Source: Asterochloris sp. CNOR1
Lineage: Eukaryota > Chlorophyta > Trebouxiophyceae > Trebouxiales > Trebouxiaceae
Length of the DNA: 64,000 bases
Reading direction: 5' to 3'
Assembly: GCA_963969365.1 (NCBI GenBank)
Contig: OZ017755.1
Coordinates: 248,001-312,000 of the forward strand
This document shows positions 1 through 11,452 of the stretch, piece by piece. Made by a program: the position numbers and the translations under genes. The notes under the pieces are model-generated. The model was given only the letters and a program-made list of their open reading frames with translations, was not told where the DNA came from and searched no databases. Within the stretch, counting starts at the first letter, position 1, and every line of letters starts with the position of its first letter.

Positions 1-830
1 AGCAATGACAGCTGCCGGCAGATTGTAACTGACATTTGCCCTTGCTGGCGCACGGTCAGCCTTCCATCCAGGTGGTAGGCGCTTTTTGAACAGCGCAATG
101 AAGCCCTCCTCATTGAAATGCTTCAGCATGGGAACTGTGAGCGCGCTGGGCCAGACTGCAATTTCCTGATTGGCTCAAGGAGCCTGTATCGGTAAAATCA
201 GGCGGGTGTCCCTCCACAATTTTGCGAGAAACCACCACTTCTCGTCTCAGGCAGCATCCGTCGGGCCCTTGCAGGTACTTCAAGGAGCGCTTCCGCTCCC
301 AAGTCTGCTGCTCCTTTGGGCGGTGGTTCGCATGGTCGTTGTTGTTCACGTACAGCGACCTGTAGTCGCCAAGCCCCTTCAGGCCGCGAGCTGGTCCAGC
401 ATCTGCTTTCAACTCGTTGAAAAAATTCACCTCCACAGAGCCAGTCTCGGTGCCATTTAGGGTGCCATGGAGGCAGCAATACGGGCTTTGACAGCGCTCT
501 TGGTCTTGGGTGCCTCAGACATCACAAGGAAGTGTGCATGTTTGTTGCCTGTCTTGTGGTGACAAGTGCCTGAGTACTTCTTTATGTTGTGTCCAAAAAC
601 ATCCTTCAGGGCCGCCACGCTGTCCTGCGAGACCCGCGGCAGCTGGTCCGACCGTCAGACGGTCTTCATTGTGGTGATATGATTGACAATGACTTCAAAG
701 TTGCGCTCTTGCAATTGCCTTTTGCTGCTGCCTTGCTTGGACTTCATCCTGGCCTGCTTTCCTATGGAGTAAGATTGAACAGCTCTAAGTAAGGCCTCAG
801 CCCATGACGACAATCTCAATGTTGTGATTG
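1..830 (-). pseudogene. Broken unrecognised coding remnant, possibly of a mobile element
   Basis: The reverse strand carries stretches that read like real protein: about 60 residues with TCHHKTGNKHAHF (around 520-600), a 90-residue stretch with YRSLYVNNNDHANHRP (about 200-440), and KHFNEEGFIALFKKRLPPGW (about 60-130). They follow one another in order but do not share one open frame, so the coding unit is broken in more than one place. I do not recognise the family. The Cys/His spacing suggests a small zinc-binding segment, but that is a guess. The neighbouring repeat arrays make a transposable-element origin plausible. It may continue left of the window. A diverged host gene with undetected introns is the alternative. 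Confidence 0.4.
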
Positions 831-865
831 ATCACCTCGTGGCTGCCTTGCGCTTAGACTTCATC

Positions 866-1345
866 GTTGCCTGCTCAAGAGAGCAGCCACCTCTGTCTGC
901 CTGAGCACAGACTAATGCTGAGCAGAAAGGTGATTAGCACGCGCATGCGAGCCCCTAGGGGAAGGCCTTCCCTCTTGAGTTTTGGTGAACTTGGTGGTGC
1001 TCACCTGCCCGGACCAGCTGCATTTGCCAGGCAGACAGGTAGCACAGATTAGACACAGACATGAGCCCCCCTCCCCTGACTTTTAGTGAGTGTGGTGGTG
1101 CTTGCACACTTCGCCCTGTCTGCTTCAGCACAGACTGATGTCAATAGAGAATGATTGGCATGCCCGCATGAGCCCTCCTCTTCTGATGCTTGGTGTTCAT
1201 GGTGATGATTATCTGCCCAGACCAGCTTTGTTTGCCTTAGCACAGATTAATGTTGAGCAGAAGGGATGGACATGAGCACAAGAGCCCCCCCTCCCTATAC
1301 TCTGGTGATTTTGGTGATGCTCAGACACTAATTCACATTCAGTCC
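866..1345 (+). repeat. Degenerate repeat array, left arm of an inverted pair
   Basis: About four imperfect units of roughly 110-125 bp. Recognisable parts are a segment like GCACAGACTAATGCTGAGCA, a GCATGCGAGCCCC-like segment followed by a C-rich run, TTTGGTGATTTTGGTGGTG, and CTGCCCAGACCAGCT. The units diverge from each other by point changes and small indels, so the array is old. A lone partial unit lies at about 2380-2425. The same unit appears in opposite orientation at 2840-3320. Confidence 0.7.
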
Positions 1346-1629
1346 ATGGCTTCTCAAACCACAAACGTGGAGGGGGGGTGGGGAAGTCTTGTTCTTGTAA
1401 TGCTACTATTGCAAGTGCATCTAGGAGTTCCAGATCTGCTTCTTGAGCGCACGCACTTGGTCTTGGCCGAGCTGCTGGAGATAGGCATCTCAGAATCAAA
1501 TCACTGATATCACTAAATGTTGAGGGAGGAGGTTGAAGGCTATGCAAGGATGTCACTTTAATGTGCGGGGTCTGCGGGTGCATATAGGAGTTCCACATCT
1601 GACTCTTGATCCCACATGTCTGGTCACCC

Positions 1630-2195
1630 CATCGAACAATTGCGATGACACTGTTTTTGGGTAAAAAGCAGCTCGTTACGCTCAAGCTGAGCTGCACGCT
1701 CTTTCACCAGCTTTTTGATTTTCTTGTGCTGGGCTGACAGGGGACCGGCCTCATCAAGCTCCTCAATCTCGCCCTCCACCCACCCACAGAAGGACTGCAG
1801 CACCCGGGTGCTCGCAATGTCCAGGTGTTCCGCAAGTTTGAACTTGCGAGTTCATGAGGTGGAATGAATTCATTCCACCTCATGAACTCTGGCACTCCTG
1901 CAGCCATCAAGACTGGCTGGGGCCAAGCTGACACAGGACACAGTGGTCCAGCTTGTGCAATACTGGCAAGCCTTCTGATCCTCACCTGGCTCAGTGAGCA
2001 CCAATGCGCCTGGTTTCTTCACTACTTTGCAATACACTGAGGCAAAGCGGGGCTGCTTGGGGTTGCACCACACAAGTCTGGCAAAAGCCTTGCCCAGCAC
2101 GAGAGGATTGTGCTGCGACAGCAGCGTCTGGGCATGTGTTTTCCAGTGAGTCAGAAGGAAGTCATACTCTTCATTGCTGCCGCAGATCTGCATGG
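1630..2195 (-). pseudogene. Charged, helical coding remnant inside the inverted arrays
   Basis: On the reverse strand, 2193 to about 1885 encodes a stretch with FARLVWCNPKQPRFASVYCK. From about 1845 down to 1640 another frame encodes a strongly charged, coiled-coil-like stretch including FCGWVEGEIEELDEAG and KKIKKLVKERAAQLERNELL. The two parts are separated by a perfect palindrome at 1848-1889. No known domain was recognised. Its place between inverted repeat arrays suggests cargo of a mobile element. Confidence 0.35.
1831..1889. repeat. 18-bp hairpin plus perfect 42-bp palindrome
   Basis: Positions 1848-1889 are a perfect 42-bp palindrome: two 21-base arms with no spacer, centred on GAATTC (1866-1871). 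Overlapping its left end, 1831-1848 is an 18-bp hairpin with 8-bp arms (CGCAAGTT / AACTTGCG) and a 2-base loop. The match is exact by base-by-base reading. Confidence 0.9.
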
Positions 2196-2483
2196 CAACG
2201 ACACACGGTCACATCAAGCAAATAGTCCAGAGGAGGCAAAGTGTTGTTTGGCCTTTCTGTTTGGGCGCTGAGCTCATGGCTCAAAAAGCACAGCTGGGCA
2301 TCCCCTCCTGAAAGTTTGGTTTCTGTGAGGGGCACGCCACTGGACGAGGCTAGAGCCGACCTGTCTGAGAAAGCAGCCAGCTCTGTCTGCCTGAGCACAG
2401 ACTAATGCTGAGCAGAATGAAACTTCAAGGCCTGCTCCGCGGCAGAGCTCAGTCATGGTGCTGATGCCCTGCCTGCCATCACT

Positions 2484-2811
2484 TCAGTGACCAGCGGGGA
2501 CACTTCGTGGCGCATATGAAGCCGCGCAAATACAATTGCAAGGGGTGGAACCTCCTGACAGACGCTGAGAAGGACCCAGACAGCAACTGCATCACCAAGC
2601 AAGAATACGAGGAGACACTGGCAGCAGCAAAGGCACAGAAGGTGTGTGAGTGGCACTCTCGCTCACCAAGCGCTCTAGGGCCTTGGCTTCTGCAGGCCCA
2701 CATCTGTCATTGCCCTGCAGAGGAAGCGGGAGGAGGAGCTCCAGGCCAAGCCAAGTGCTCAGGCGTCAGCAGCTGTGTCAGAGCCACGCCTTCGCTTGAA
2801 GGACATTGAGG
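2484..2811 (+). pseudogene. Two exon-like coding segments, unrecognised
   Basis: The forward strand at about 2484-2640 encodes a charged stretch with KYNCKGWNLLTDAEKDPDSN and QEYEETLAAAKAQK, ending before a GT (AAG|GTGTGT). At about 2720-2810, after CCCTGCAG, a compatible segment encodes RKREEELQAKPSAQ and LRLKDIE, again before GTGAGA. This looks like two neighbouring exons of a spliced gene, but no start, stop or family was found. It lies inside the inverted repeat arrays and may be a captured gene fragment. Confidence 0.3.
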
Positions 2812-2839
2812 TGAGAGAGGATGTGATATATGACCTGGG

Positions 2840-3320
2840 CAGGTGTGTTCTCCAAAATCACCAAAAGCCAGGGGAGGAGGGACTCATGGCCTCACGATAT
2901 TGTCCTGCTCAACATCAGTCTTTGCTGAAATAGATGGAGCTTCAGTGTCTAAGGATCCCTAACATCACCAATATACAGGGGAGGGGGGGTTTCCATGTGC
3001 TCATGTCCATCCGTTATGCTCCACATCAACCTGTGCCGAGGCGAACAAAGCTGGTCTGAGCAGGTGAATGTCACCATGCACACCAAGAGCAGCAGAGGAT
3101 GGCTCTTGCGCACACGCCAATCCTTTTAGATCCAGAGGCCTCATGTCAGGGGTGGGGGGGCTCGTATGCCCAGGTCATGTGCTCATGTCCATCCTTCTGC
3201 TTGACATGAATGGCAGTGCTATCTATCTGACTCGCAGATACAGCTGGTCTGGGCAGACCACCAAATGCACCAAACTTCAGGGGGCGAGGGGCTCGTATGC
3301 GCATGCCAAATCCTTGTCGC
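2840..3320 (-). repeat. Degenerate repeat array, right arm of an inverted pair
   Basis: The reverse complement of this stretch contains the same ~110-125 bp units as 866-1345. For example, 3230-3310 reads in reverse as CATGCGCATACGAGCCCC, then TTTGGTGCATTTGGTGGT, then CTGCCCAGACCAGCT. Three to four units are recognisable. With the left array it encloses about 1.5 kb of unusual sequence, which is the architecture of foldback-type elements. Confidence 0.65.
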
Positions 3321-3388
3321 AGGGTGTCACATGATATATCATAGGTTTAGCATGCCAAAGCATCCAGGCCACAAATCTCTCACATGAT

Positions 3389-6300
3389 ATGATCAGCAGA
3401 TTGCGAAGCCTCACCGCGATCTGCTGCACAGTAAGCTGTCAAGTTGCCACGCAAGAAATATTGACATGTCCAATCCCCTGGGCTGTAAGGCATCTAGCGG
3501 GCCGAGCTGCCAGCAGTAATGCAGCAGAAGCTGACAAGCCAGATGAGCAGCCCACTGCCAGGCGCATTGGTGGATCTGGCGGCCATGACATTGCAGCATT
3601 TGGACTGCATCAGATCAGGAACTTCAGGTCAGCAGGGCCCTGTCTGACCTGTTGAGACCAGACCAGACACAGCTCTGCTTGTAGCTCAGGCGGCAGATCT
3701 GACCACCAGGCTGAGCCCCCAGTACACAAGGCTCAGGCTAAGCTGAAGCTCTGGGCCTGCAGCATCATTGCCCATGTGGACCATGGCAAGAGCACGCTGG
3801 CAGACCGTCTCATGGAGCTCACGGGAGCCATCAGCAAGGGCGGCCAGGCGCAGTATCTGGACAAGCTGCAGGTGGAACGTGAGCGTGGCATTACAGTCAA
3901 GGTTTGTGCAAAGGCAGTGCACACATGCAGAACTTGAGCTGCAACTCTGTCCTGTCTGCGTTACCAGAGCCTTCCGCTGGATCTTGCCTGCTGAGGTTTA
4001 CCCTCTGTTTAGAAGGCCAGGTTACAATAGCCTTGCTGCACCTGCTCCGGCTGCTTGAAGGTGCAGAAGTACAGAAGCTGGACCTGAAGCTTGTGGTCAT
4101 CGTCATGGTTTTGCCAGTGCTGGCATTGCTGCACACAACTGTCAGTGTTGTGGAAGGGGCACACTGGCAACTGATGAGTTCAAGACAATGTGCCTCCTGC
4201 GAACATGACCCAGGCAACAAAAGTGCTGCCTGTGCCTGTGCCTGCACCAAGGGTGCTGTGTGCCTGATGAGCAGCAGGCACTCTACATAATTTTGTCCTG
4301 CTGTGCGCTGAGGAAAGCTTCACACCCCACTGTTCTCAGTCAACGGCCTTTCCAAGTGTCTCTGTTTGCATCAATATGAATGGCTAGGTTCTGTGCAGGC
4401 TCAGACAGCCTCCCTGGTGTACAACTACCAGGGCACAGAGTACCTGCTGAACCTGATCGACACCCCAGGTCATGTGGACTTCAGCTACGAGGTCAGCAGA
4501 AGCCTGGCCGCCTGCCAGGGCGCCCTGCTGCTGGTGGACGCCTCCCAAGGCATTCAGGTGGGCCTGAGTTGGGGCTGCATGCTCAGTGTCATGCCTGTGT
4601 CCAGTGGTGTTTCAGACAACTGAATTGCAATACAACAAGGCTGACTCCAAAAAGCAGTCTTGGTCACAGAGCAGTAGCGGCTGGCCCCATGTTCTCACCC
4701 CAAGGTGCATGAGCTTCTCTGTCAGGCGCAACTGAGGTTTCTCCATGGAGTTGCGTGCGGCCGGCTTGTGCTGCACTAGTCGCTTGACCGAGGCCTGCAG
4801 CTGTTGCTGCGCATGTCAGCCTGGTTTCCCACCACCCGATGTGGGCCTGCTTGTCAAAATGCCCTCCCTCCCCTGTAAGAGTATGACGTGGCAGTGCACC
4901 CACCTGCAGGCCCAGACGGTTGCCAACTTCTTCCTGGCCTTTGACCAGGTGACCCGCCATAGCATCCTGCCACAGACTTAGTGACTGCATACTGTCTGGC
5001 TGTTTCATCAAAGGCAGCCCCCAGCCTCAGGCACAACCCGCTGCTTCATTTGCAGCTTGGTTCATTGGGTTGTTGACGATCACATCATCAACTGTCACTC
5101 TGGTGCAGAATCTGGCTGTTGTGCCAGTCCTGAACAAGTTGGACATGGAGGCCGCTCAGCCTGACGCTGTGGCAGAGCAGATGCACCAGGTAAAGATATC
5201 AGCAGGTGCCATCAGCCCTGCGCCATTGGTCAGGGCAGCACCCTTTTTCAACTTGCATGCTACCAGCCTGTCAATGGGGAGGCAGAGCAGGCTCGTCGTG
5301 TGGGGCATGTGTGTGCTGCCTGCCAGGTGCATGCACCGGTCTGGACCAGCCAGCAGCGTGTGAGTCTGTGAAGTGACAGCTGTCACGGCAGATTGCGTGC
5401 ATGTTCACTTGCACACAGGGCAGCAGCAGAAATGCAGCCTCCGCTTGCTATCTGCTGCTGGTTATGGCTGTCTTGCAGCTCTACAAGGGGTTAACTTGCC
5501 CTGCAGGTGTTCGACCTGCAGCCCTCATCCTGCCTCCAAGTGTCCGCCAAGACAGGCTTTGGCTTGGAGACTGTGCTTCCTGCTGTCATTGAGCGCATCC
5601 CCCATCCAGCTGGAGACCCAGACAGGCCGCTCAGGATGCTGCTGTTCGATGCCTACCACGATGAGTACAGGTCAGCATGTCTGCTTCTTTCCTGCTGGAG
5701 CTTGATCTGGCTGCCCATGTGTGGCAGGCCAGCAAAAGCTCGGGGCCAGGCTGCGCTGCAAAAGCAAAATTTCAGCCCCCTTGCAGCAGCTCAGCCCCTG
5801 CCTGCACAGGCTACACAGTGTCAAGCTGCTGCTCTGAGCAGGGTGCAGCACATGCCGAGCCCTACAACCCGGCAACTGCTCAGCCATCACCCACATCCAG
5901 GCGGCACAGCGATTGAGCCTTTGCAGGATTGTACACAGCCCTGAACACTATCCCCTCTCTCTGTGCAGGGGAGTGATCTGCCTGGTGGAGGTGGTGGATG
6001 GCAGCCTGCAGACGGGGGATAAGGTGGCTTCCCTGGCCTCAGGCGAGACATACGACGTAACAGACGTGAGCTCAACATTGCCCTGCATGCTGGTTGTGAA
6101 CCACCCCTGAAGCATCGTCAGTAGCTTGACACAGCTCCTGGAGCAGGGCTGGCTGCTGCAGCACAACTTGTGCTTCTCCAGGCAGCAACTCAATGGGCTC
6201 AGGTGGCACTTGGGAGCTACTTGCCCCTTTACGCGTGCTGCGGCGCATGTGTTGCTGATCCATGCAGCATCCTGCTCACACAGCGCCATACATATACATA

Positions 6301-9300
6301 GATACTGTGTGCATGCTGAGGTCTGAAATTCTGCCAGAACTTTGATCACACCTAGGGATGTCTGCGCAGAGTGCTGACAGCACAGCAGCTCCCTGCAGAT
6401 TGGTGTCCTGGCGCCAGAGCCAGTGTCCACGGGGCGCTTGTGCACAGGCCAGGTGGGGTATGTCATCACTGGCATGAAGACAACGAAGGCGGCACGGGTG
6501 GGGGACACCTGGCACCTCAGCAGGCGGTCTGTGGAGCGCCTGCCAGGGTTCAAGCCTGCCAAGGCAATGGTTTTTGCAGGTGGGCTGCAGCATCATCACA
6601 CATCCATGCTGACCTGCTGCCCCAGCTGGCCCACAACTTTACTCAGCGCACAGATGAGGACCTGCGGGAGAATGGACACCTGTAGACTGGGTCCCGTCTT
6701 GGGGCAGCGCAGACAGGCACCGGACTGTGGTGCACCTGGTGCATCTCGCTTTGCACTGCATGCACCTCCCTCTAAACAGCCCAGCAGGCAGCCTGGCAAT
6801 GGTGGTTGCTTGTCAATTTGTGCCAGTGTCTGGGTTCATGCTGCCTGTGTTGTCATGGTCATTGGCGTTCACTCATATGTTGTGCGCCAGGGCTGCAGGC
6901 CTCCATGTTGACTGCTACTCTCATGTGCTGCTGCAAGCATGTCATGTTGTCTCTGGCATGCATCTTGGGGCTCTGCACACCATCGTGGCAGCCGTGTCTG
7001 TAAGTCCAGGTGGAGCTGCTGATGCTGGCATATCAGGCCAGGAGTTGGTGTAGAGCAGCTGTTTGGCATTAATTTTACGCAGGTGGCTGGGCACACCCAC
7101 TGCTGCAGGCATGTTCCCCATCTCAGGCGCAGACTTTGAGGCGCTGGACGATGCTGTGGAGCGCCTGACCCTGAATGATGCAAGTGTGGTGGTTCAGCGC
7201 GAGAACAGCGCAGCCCTGGGGGCTGGATTCCGTTGTGGGTGAGTCCTGGTATGCCCTTAGTGTTTGTCCATTATGTCCTTGACGATGAATTGGAATGGTT
7301 TGGAGGCAAACATGCGACAGGGCACAGTGCACGGCGCCTAGGTTTGTCACTGTGCCTGGGCATGGTCACTGCAAGTCAGCGAACAGCAGCACGCAGCAGA
7401 TCTACTGCACCCACCACTAAGCCACTGGACATTACCAGCAGGCAGTTCTGCAACCAACCAATGGATGCAGGCCAGTCTATCACCTGACCTGCCATGCTCG
7501 TAAGCCAGGTACAGCCCTGCCTGCCTGTCTGCTACATTTTGTTGGCACAGGTGATTGTGCGCTGTGCACGTTGCCATGGCCTGCCTGCAACCTAACGTCA
7601 CTACCTGATACCCTGTCTACCTGTGCTCTCTCCTTGTCCCCTGCCTATCGTCCTGCAGGTCATTGGGCTGAACTCCAGGGTCCTTTCACTGCCCCTGCAG
7701 ATGCCTGTATATAGACTTCTCAGGCTGTTGCTCAAGGCTGTGACCTCATGCCTTACGTTTTGCAAGGCTGCCTGCCTGCCTGCAGATGCCTAGGTTGCTG
7801 CATATGGGCCTGTGTGCCCTGCCAACACGTCAGCTGATGCCTTCAGATTTCTGGGCCTGCTGCACATGGAGGTCTTCCATCAGCGCCTGGAGCAGGAGTA
7901 TGGGGCTGCCGTCATCAGCACTGCCCCCACCGTGCCCTTCCGCATCGATTTCTCTGATGGGACCAGCCTGGACATCCAGAACCCGTGAGTGCGCCTCTGC
8001 AATACTGGCAGGGGACCTAGGTTGCTGCGGTTTCCCCACTGATAGTACCAGCCTGGACATGGAGAATCTGTGAGCACACCTCTGCGGTGCCCATACATCT
8101 GGGTTGCTGCTGTCCCACACTGTTCTGCTGCCTTTCCTTCTCTGACGGGCATCTAGATCCCGTGAGCACGCCTCTGCAATGCCAGGAATCTGGTTCGCTG
8201 TCTGGTGGCTGTGCAGTGTCATGCCTGGCACGAGGGAGGGGTGAGCGTGGCCCACAACTGTCTGCAGCTGTGCCTGCTTACCGTGTCCACCCCCTGCTTG
8301 TCCCACTACACCTGCAGGTCCAGCCTGCCTCGGGATCCTGCAGGTCACCTTCCTCCTTATGCAGATCTCAGCTGTGTTCCTGCGCGTCGGGCACCTTTCA
8401 CGCCTGCTGCAACATGCTCACCCATGTGTGGTGCCTGCAGGTCCCAGTTCCCCCTGGACCGTAAAGTCAAGGCAGTCTGGGAGCCCACAGTGCTGGCCAC
8501 AGTGGTGACTCCCAACGACTACGTGGGCAGCATCATGCAGCTGTGCACAGACCGGCGCGGGTCCCTGGAGGAGCACGCAGTGCTGGGGCCCACCAGAACC
8601 CTCCTGAAGTACGTCTTGCCCTTGGCCGAGCTGGGGGGCGACTTCTACGACTCCCTCAAGTCCCTGTCCCAGGGGTTCGCCAGCTTCGATTATGAGGAGG
8701 CAGACTACAGGTGAGACCCTTGTGGGGCCATGCAGATGAGGACTCGCACTTCTGGCACTGGCCAGCTCTGGGTCTTTGAGTGTCCTTGTTTCAGGAATCT
8801 GCCAGCTGTGACTGTGAGGGGGCAGACTCCAGTGGGACCTTGGTGCTTCCTGCCTGCATCCCTTGATGAAGATCACTAAATACTGGCAGTCTGCCGATCC
8901 CTTCTATCAGTCTGATGGCTTGCTGGGCCCTTGAAGAAAGCCTTTTAGGCAAATGGACACATGTTGCCTGTGGCTACAGGGGTGGCTCTGGCCACAGATG
9001 TTGCCCTTGGTGCAGCCACGTGCAAACGGCTGCTCTGGCTGCCACCCAACATGCGCCTTCTGTGCAGGTCAGCACAACTGCAGCGCCTGGACATCCTGCT
9101 CAACGGCCAGCCAGTGGACGCCCTGGCCCGAGTGGTTCACAGGCAAGCCTTGGCAGTGCCAGCCAACCCACTCTTGCCGCTGCGCATTGCATCAGGCAGT
9201 CAGGAATTCTGCGTGCATGAAGTTTGCTCTTGTGGTCTGCTGGGTGAGGTGCAACATGCTCCAATTCAAATGTTCCCCGGCAGCACTGTCTCAGGACTCC

Positions 9301-11452
9301 AGACAGCACCGGCTCAGGTCTTCAGGCAGCATCGTCGCCTGCCACCCTATGCATCCGCCATGCGTCCTGCCATGCGTCCTGCCATGTGTTAGGGCTGAGT
9401 CCCTGGCAGCTCCCCATCTTTGACAGCTACGCAGCAACAAGCGTCATTGCAGCACCATTTGACGTTGTTGGTGTTGGATGGTTATTGTAATGATGGTGTG
9501 CTACCCTGCTGTGTGGACCTGCATGCAGCGGCGTCCATGTGCATGGAAGCAGACACGATGTTTTGATGGGCTGGCCCATGCAGGGACGAGGTCCAGCCCC
9601 TGTGCTGCCCAGCCTGATGCTGTGGTCAGGTGCTACAGACAGCATTGCATCTGGACAGCACGCCATAACGTGAAAACCCAGCGATGTGCTGAGATCTGCA
9701 GGAGTGAACATCAGCAGCTGGCGTGTTGCCTGGTGGCAAAGCCAGTGTGATGCTTGATACCCTTTCTGCTGCCCTACACAGGGTTGGAGACCATTCAATG
9801 TATAGTATCGTGCACCACTGAAGCACCCCTGTGCGCTGATGTCAGATGTCCGTCCCATCAGACTTCCACTATTCATCACTGAGCCCTTCTGTTCCTGTCT
9901 GTGCAGAGACAAGGCCCAGCACCTGGGGCGTCGCCTGGTGGCCAAGTTGAAGGAGCAGCTGAGCCAGAACCTGTTCGAGGTGGCCATCCAGGCAGCAGCC
10001 AATGGCAAGGTTGTGGCACGGGAAACCCTCAAGGTGAGCCCTCTCCTCTACACTCGCCAACAGCTTCCATGACTGCCAGTGTCTCTGCTCCACTCTTCTA
10101 AAGACCACCCCCATATATCTGGGGCAGACCTCAGCCCCGCCCACTGGGTGGGCTGTCTGACATTTCTGTGGCATGCTGTGCCTGGCTTGAGTCAGCGACT
10201 GCTACCCGCCACACACACCACCTTGCAAGTCGCGCAGACCTGCTGGTATCTTTGTCAGCAGGCACCAATCCAGGATTGTGCCCACTCACACATAGCCGTT
10301 GGACAGCCATCTCGGCCACACTGCAGGCGCTGCACAAAACCTGTCGGCCCAGGGCAACTTGTGATGAGTTCTGCTGTTGCCCCATCTGAGAGCACTGTCC
10401 AGGACTGCGATGGCCCCCTCCCTCCTTCTGTGTGCTGGCATCTGCAGCGCTTGCTGGGCGTTGCACATGGCTCCCACTGGCAGCAGCGTGCACGCTTCCT
10501 GTTGCTGCTGCCAGTGGGCTCCCACAGCAACAGGAGGCATGCACGCTGCTGCCAGTGGGCTCCCAGTGCCCTGCGCAAGAACACACCATGTCTTCTGCTG
10601 ACTCTGCGGATGAGCCTGATGGCAGAAGGCAGGGGGGTCAGACATCTCATTCAATAAGTAGCAGACAGTTGCAGATGCGAGCCGAGACACAGCTGCCTGT
10701 TTCAGGCGCTGCCTGCTGCACGACTCTGTTTGCTGCTTGCCTTGCAGGCCCTGTGCAAGGAACTGCTGGCCAAGTGGTACTGGCGTTAGCCACAAAGTTT
10801 GACAGCCTGCCGCTGCGTGCACACCCAGACCTGGCAGCTTGCCTTGATGCTGCCTGCCACACTGACTTGCTTGCGCATCCCCTGCAGGCATTGAGCAGAA
10901 AGGCTGCCGGCCGCATGCTACAGGTGGTGCCTGCAATTTCTGGATAGCCTGCAGCCCCGTCTGGCTTGAGGCTGTCAGCCGCGTTCATCTGCTTGCCGCC
11001 TGCCCTGCAGGCCCTCACGAAAAGCTGCTGGCCAATCGGTACAGGAGGTCTTTGCATGCTACAGGAGGTGCCTGCATTGTCTGGATGCCCTGCAGCCCTG
11101 TCGGCTTGAGGCTGTCAGCTGCATTCATCTGCTTGCCGCCTGCCCTGCAGGCCCTGCACGAGAACCTGCTGGCCAATTGGTGCAAGAGGTCTTTGCAGAG
11201 CCTGGCTAGTCAAGAGGCAGAGGGGGCCCCTGCCTGCGGTGTCAGGCTGCCTCAAGCGATGCTCGAGTCGCTCCACTGCGCCCTCCCCTGTAGGCCCTGC
11301 GCAAGAACGTGCTGGCCAAGTGCTACGGCGGCGATGTCTCGCGCAAGCGCAAGCTGCTGGAGAAGCAGAAGGAAGGGAAGAAGCTCATGAAGCGCGTTGG
11401 GCAGGTCGATGTGCCCCAGGAGGTCTTCCACAGCCTGCTGCGCACGACCTGA
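3389..11452 (+). CDS. GUF1: Mitochondrial translation factor GUF1 (EF4/LepA family GTPase)
   Basis: Ribosome-binding GTPase that back-translocates or remodels mitochondrial ribosomes. Fourteen exons: 3389-3627, 3697-3901, 4399-4557, 4910-4948, 5109-5189, 5507-5670, 5969-6065, 6399-6579, 7109-7238, 7847-7984, 8441-8710, 9068-9142, 9907-10033, 11294-11452. They join in frame to about 687 aa, close to human GUF1. G motifs are visible: [44 protein letters not shown] and the C-terminal [10 protein letters not shown] follow the mitochondrial GUF1 pattern rather than plastid LepA. The start [12 protein letters not shown] resembles a mitochondrial presequence. The intron at 9143 has a GC donor (AG|GCAAGC). 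The intron-1 acceptor was chosen to keep phase. The introns after exons 10 and 13 contain duplicated exon edges. Confidence 0.93.
7950..8185 (+). repeat. Exon-10/intron junction of GUF1, three tandem diverged copies
   Basis: The functional exon end (AGCCTGGACATCCAGAACCC, then GTGAGTGCGCCTCTGCAAT, 7961-8003) recurs at about 8047-8090 (AGCCTGGACATGGAGAATCT, then GTGAGCACACCTCTGC). It recurs again at about 8143-8182 (GGGCATCTAGATCCCGTGAG, then CACGCCTCTGCAATGCC). The period is about 90-95 bp. Both later copies lie inside the intron, and each keeps a GTGAG donor-like motif. Confidence 0.85.
10568..11345 (+). repeat. Array of decayed copies of the 5' edge of GUF1's last exon
   Basis: The real exon starts at 11294 with GCCCTGCGCAAGAACGTGCT. 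Diverged copies lie upstream in the same intron at 10568 (GCCCTGCGCAAGAAC), 10747 (GCCCTGTGCAAGGAACTGCT), 11011 (GCCCTCACGAAAAGCTGCTG) and 11151 (GCCCTGCACGAGAACCTGCT). Most are preceded by a CTGCAG-like acceptor. The copies at 11011 and 11151 sit in a ~140-bp tandem duplication (about 10918-11200). Confidence 0.85.

Noticed and set aside
3389-11452. Plastid LepA rather than GUF1
   Set aside because: The C-terminal half ([17 protein letters not shown]) matches mitochondrial GUF1, and the leader is mitochondrial-like.
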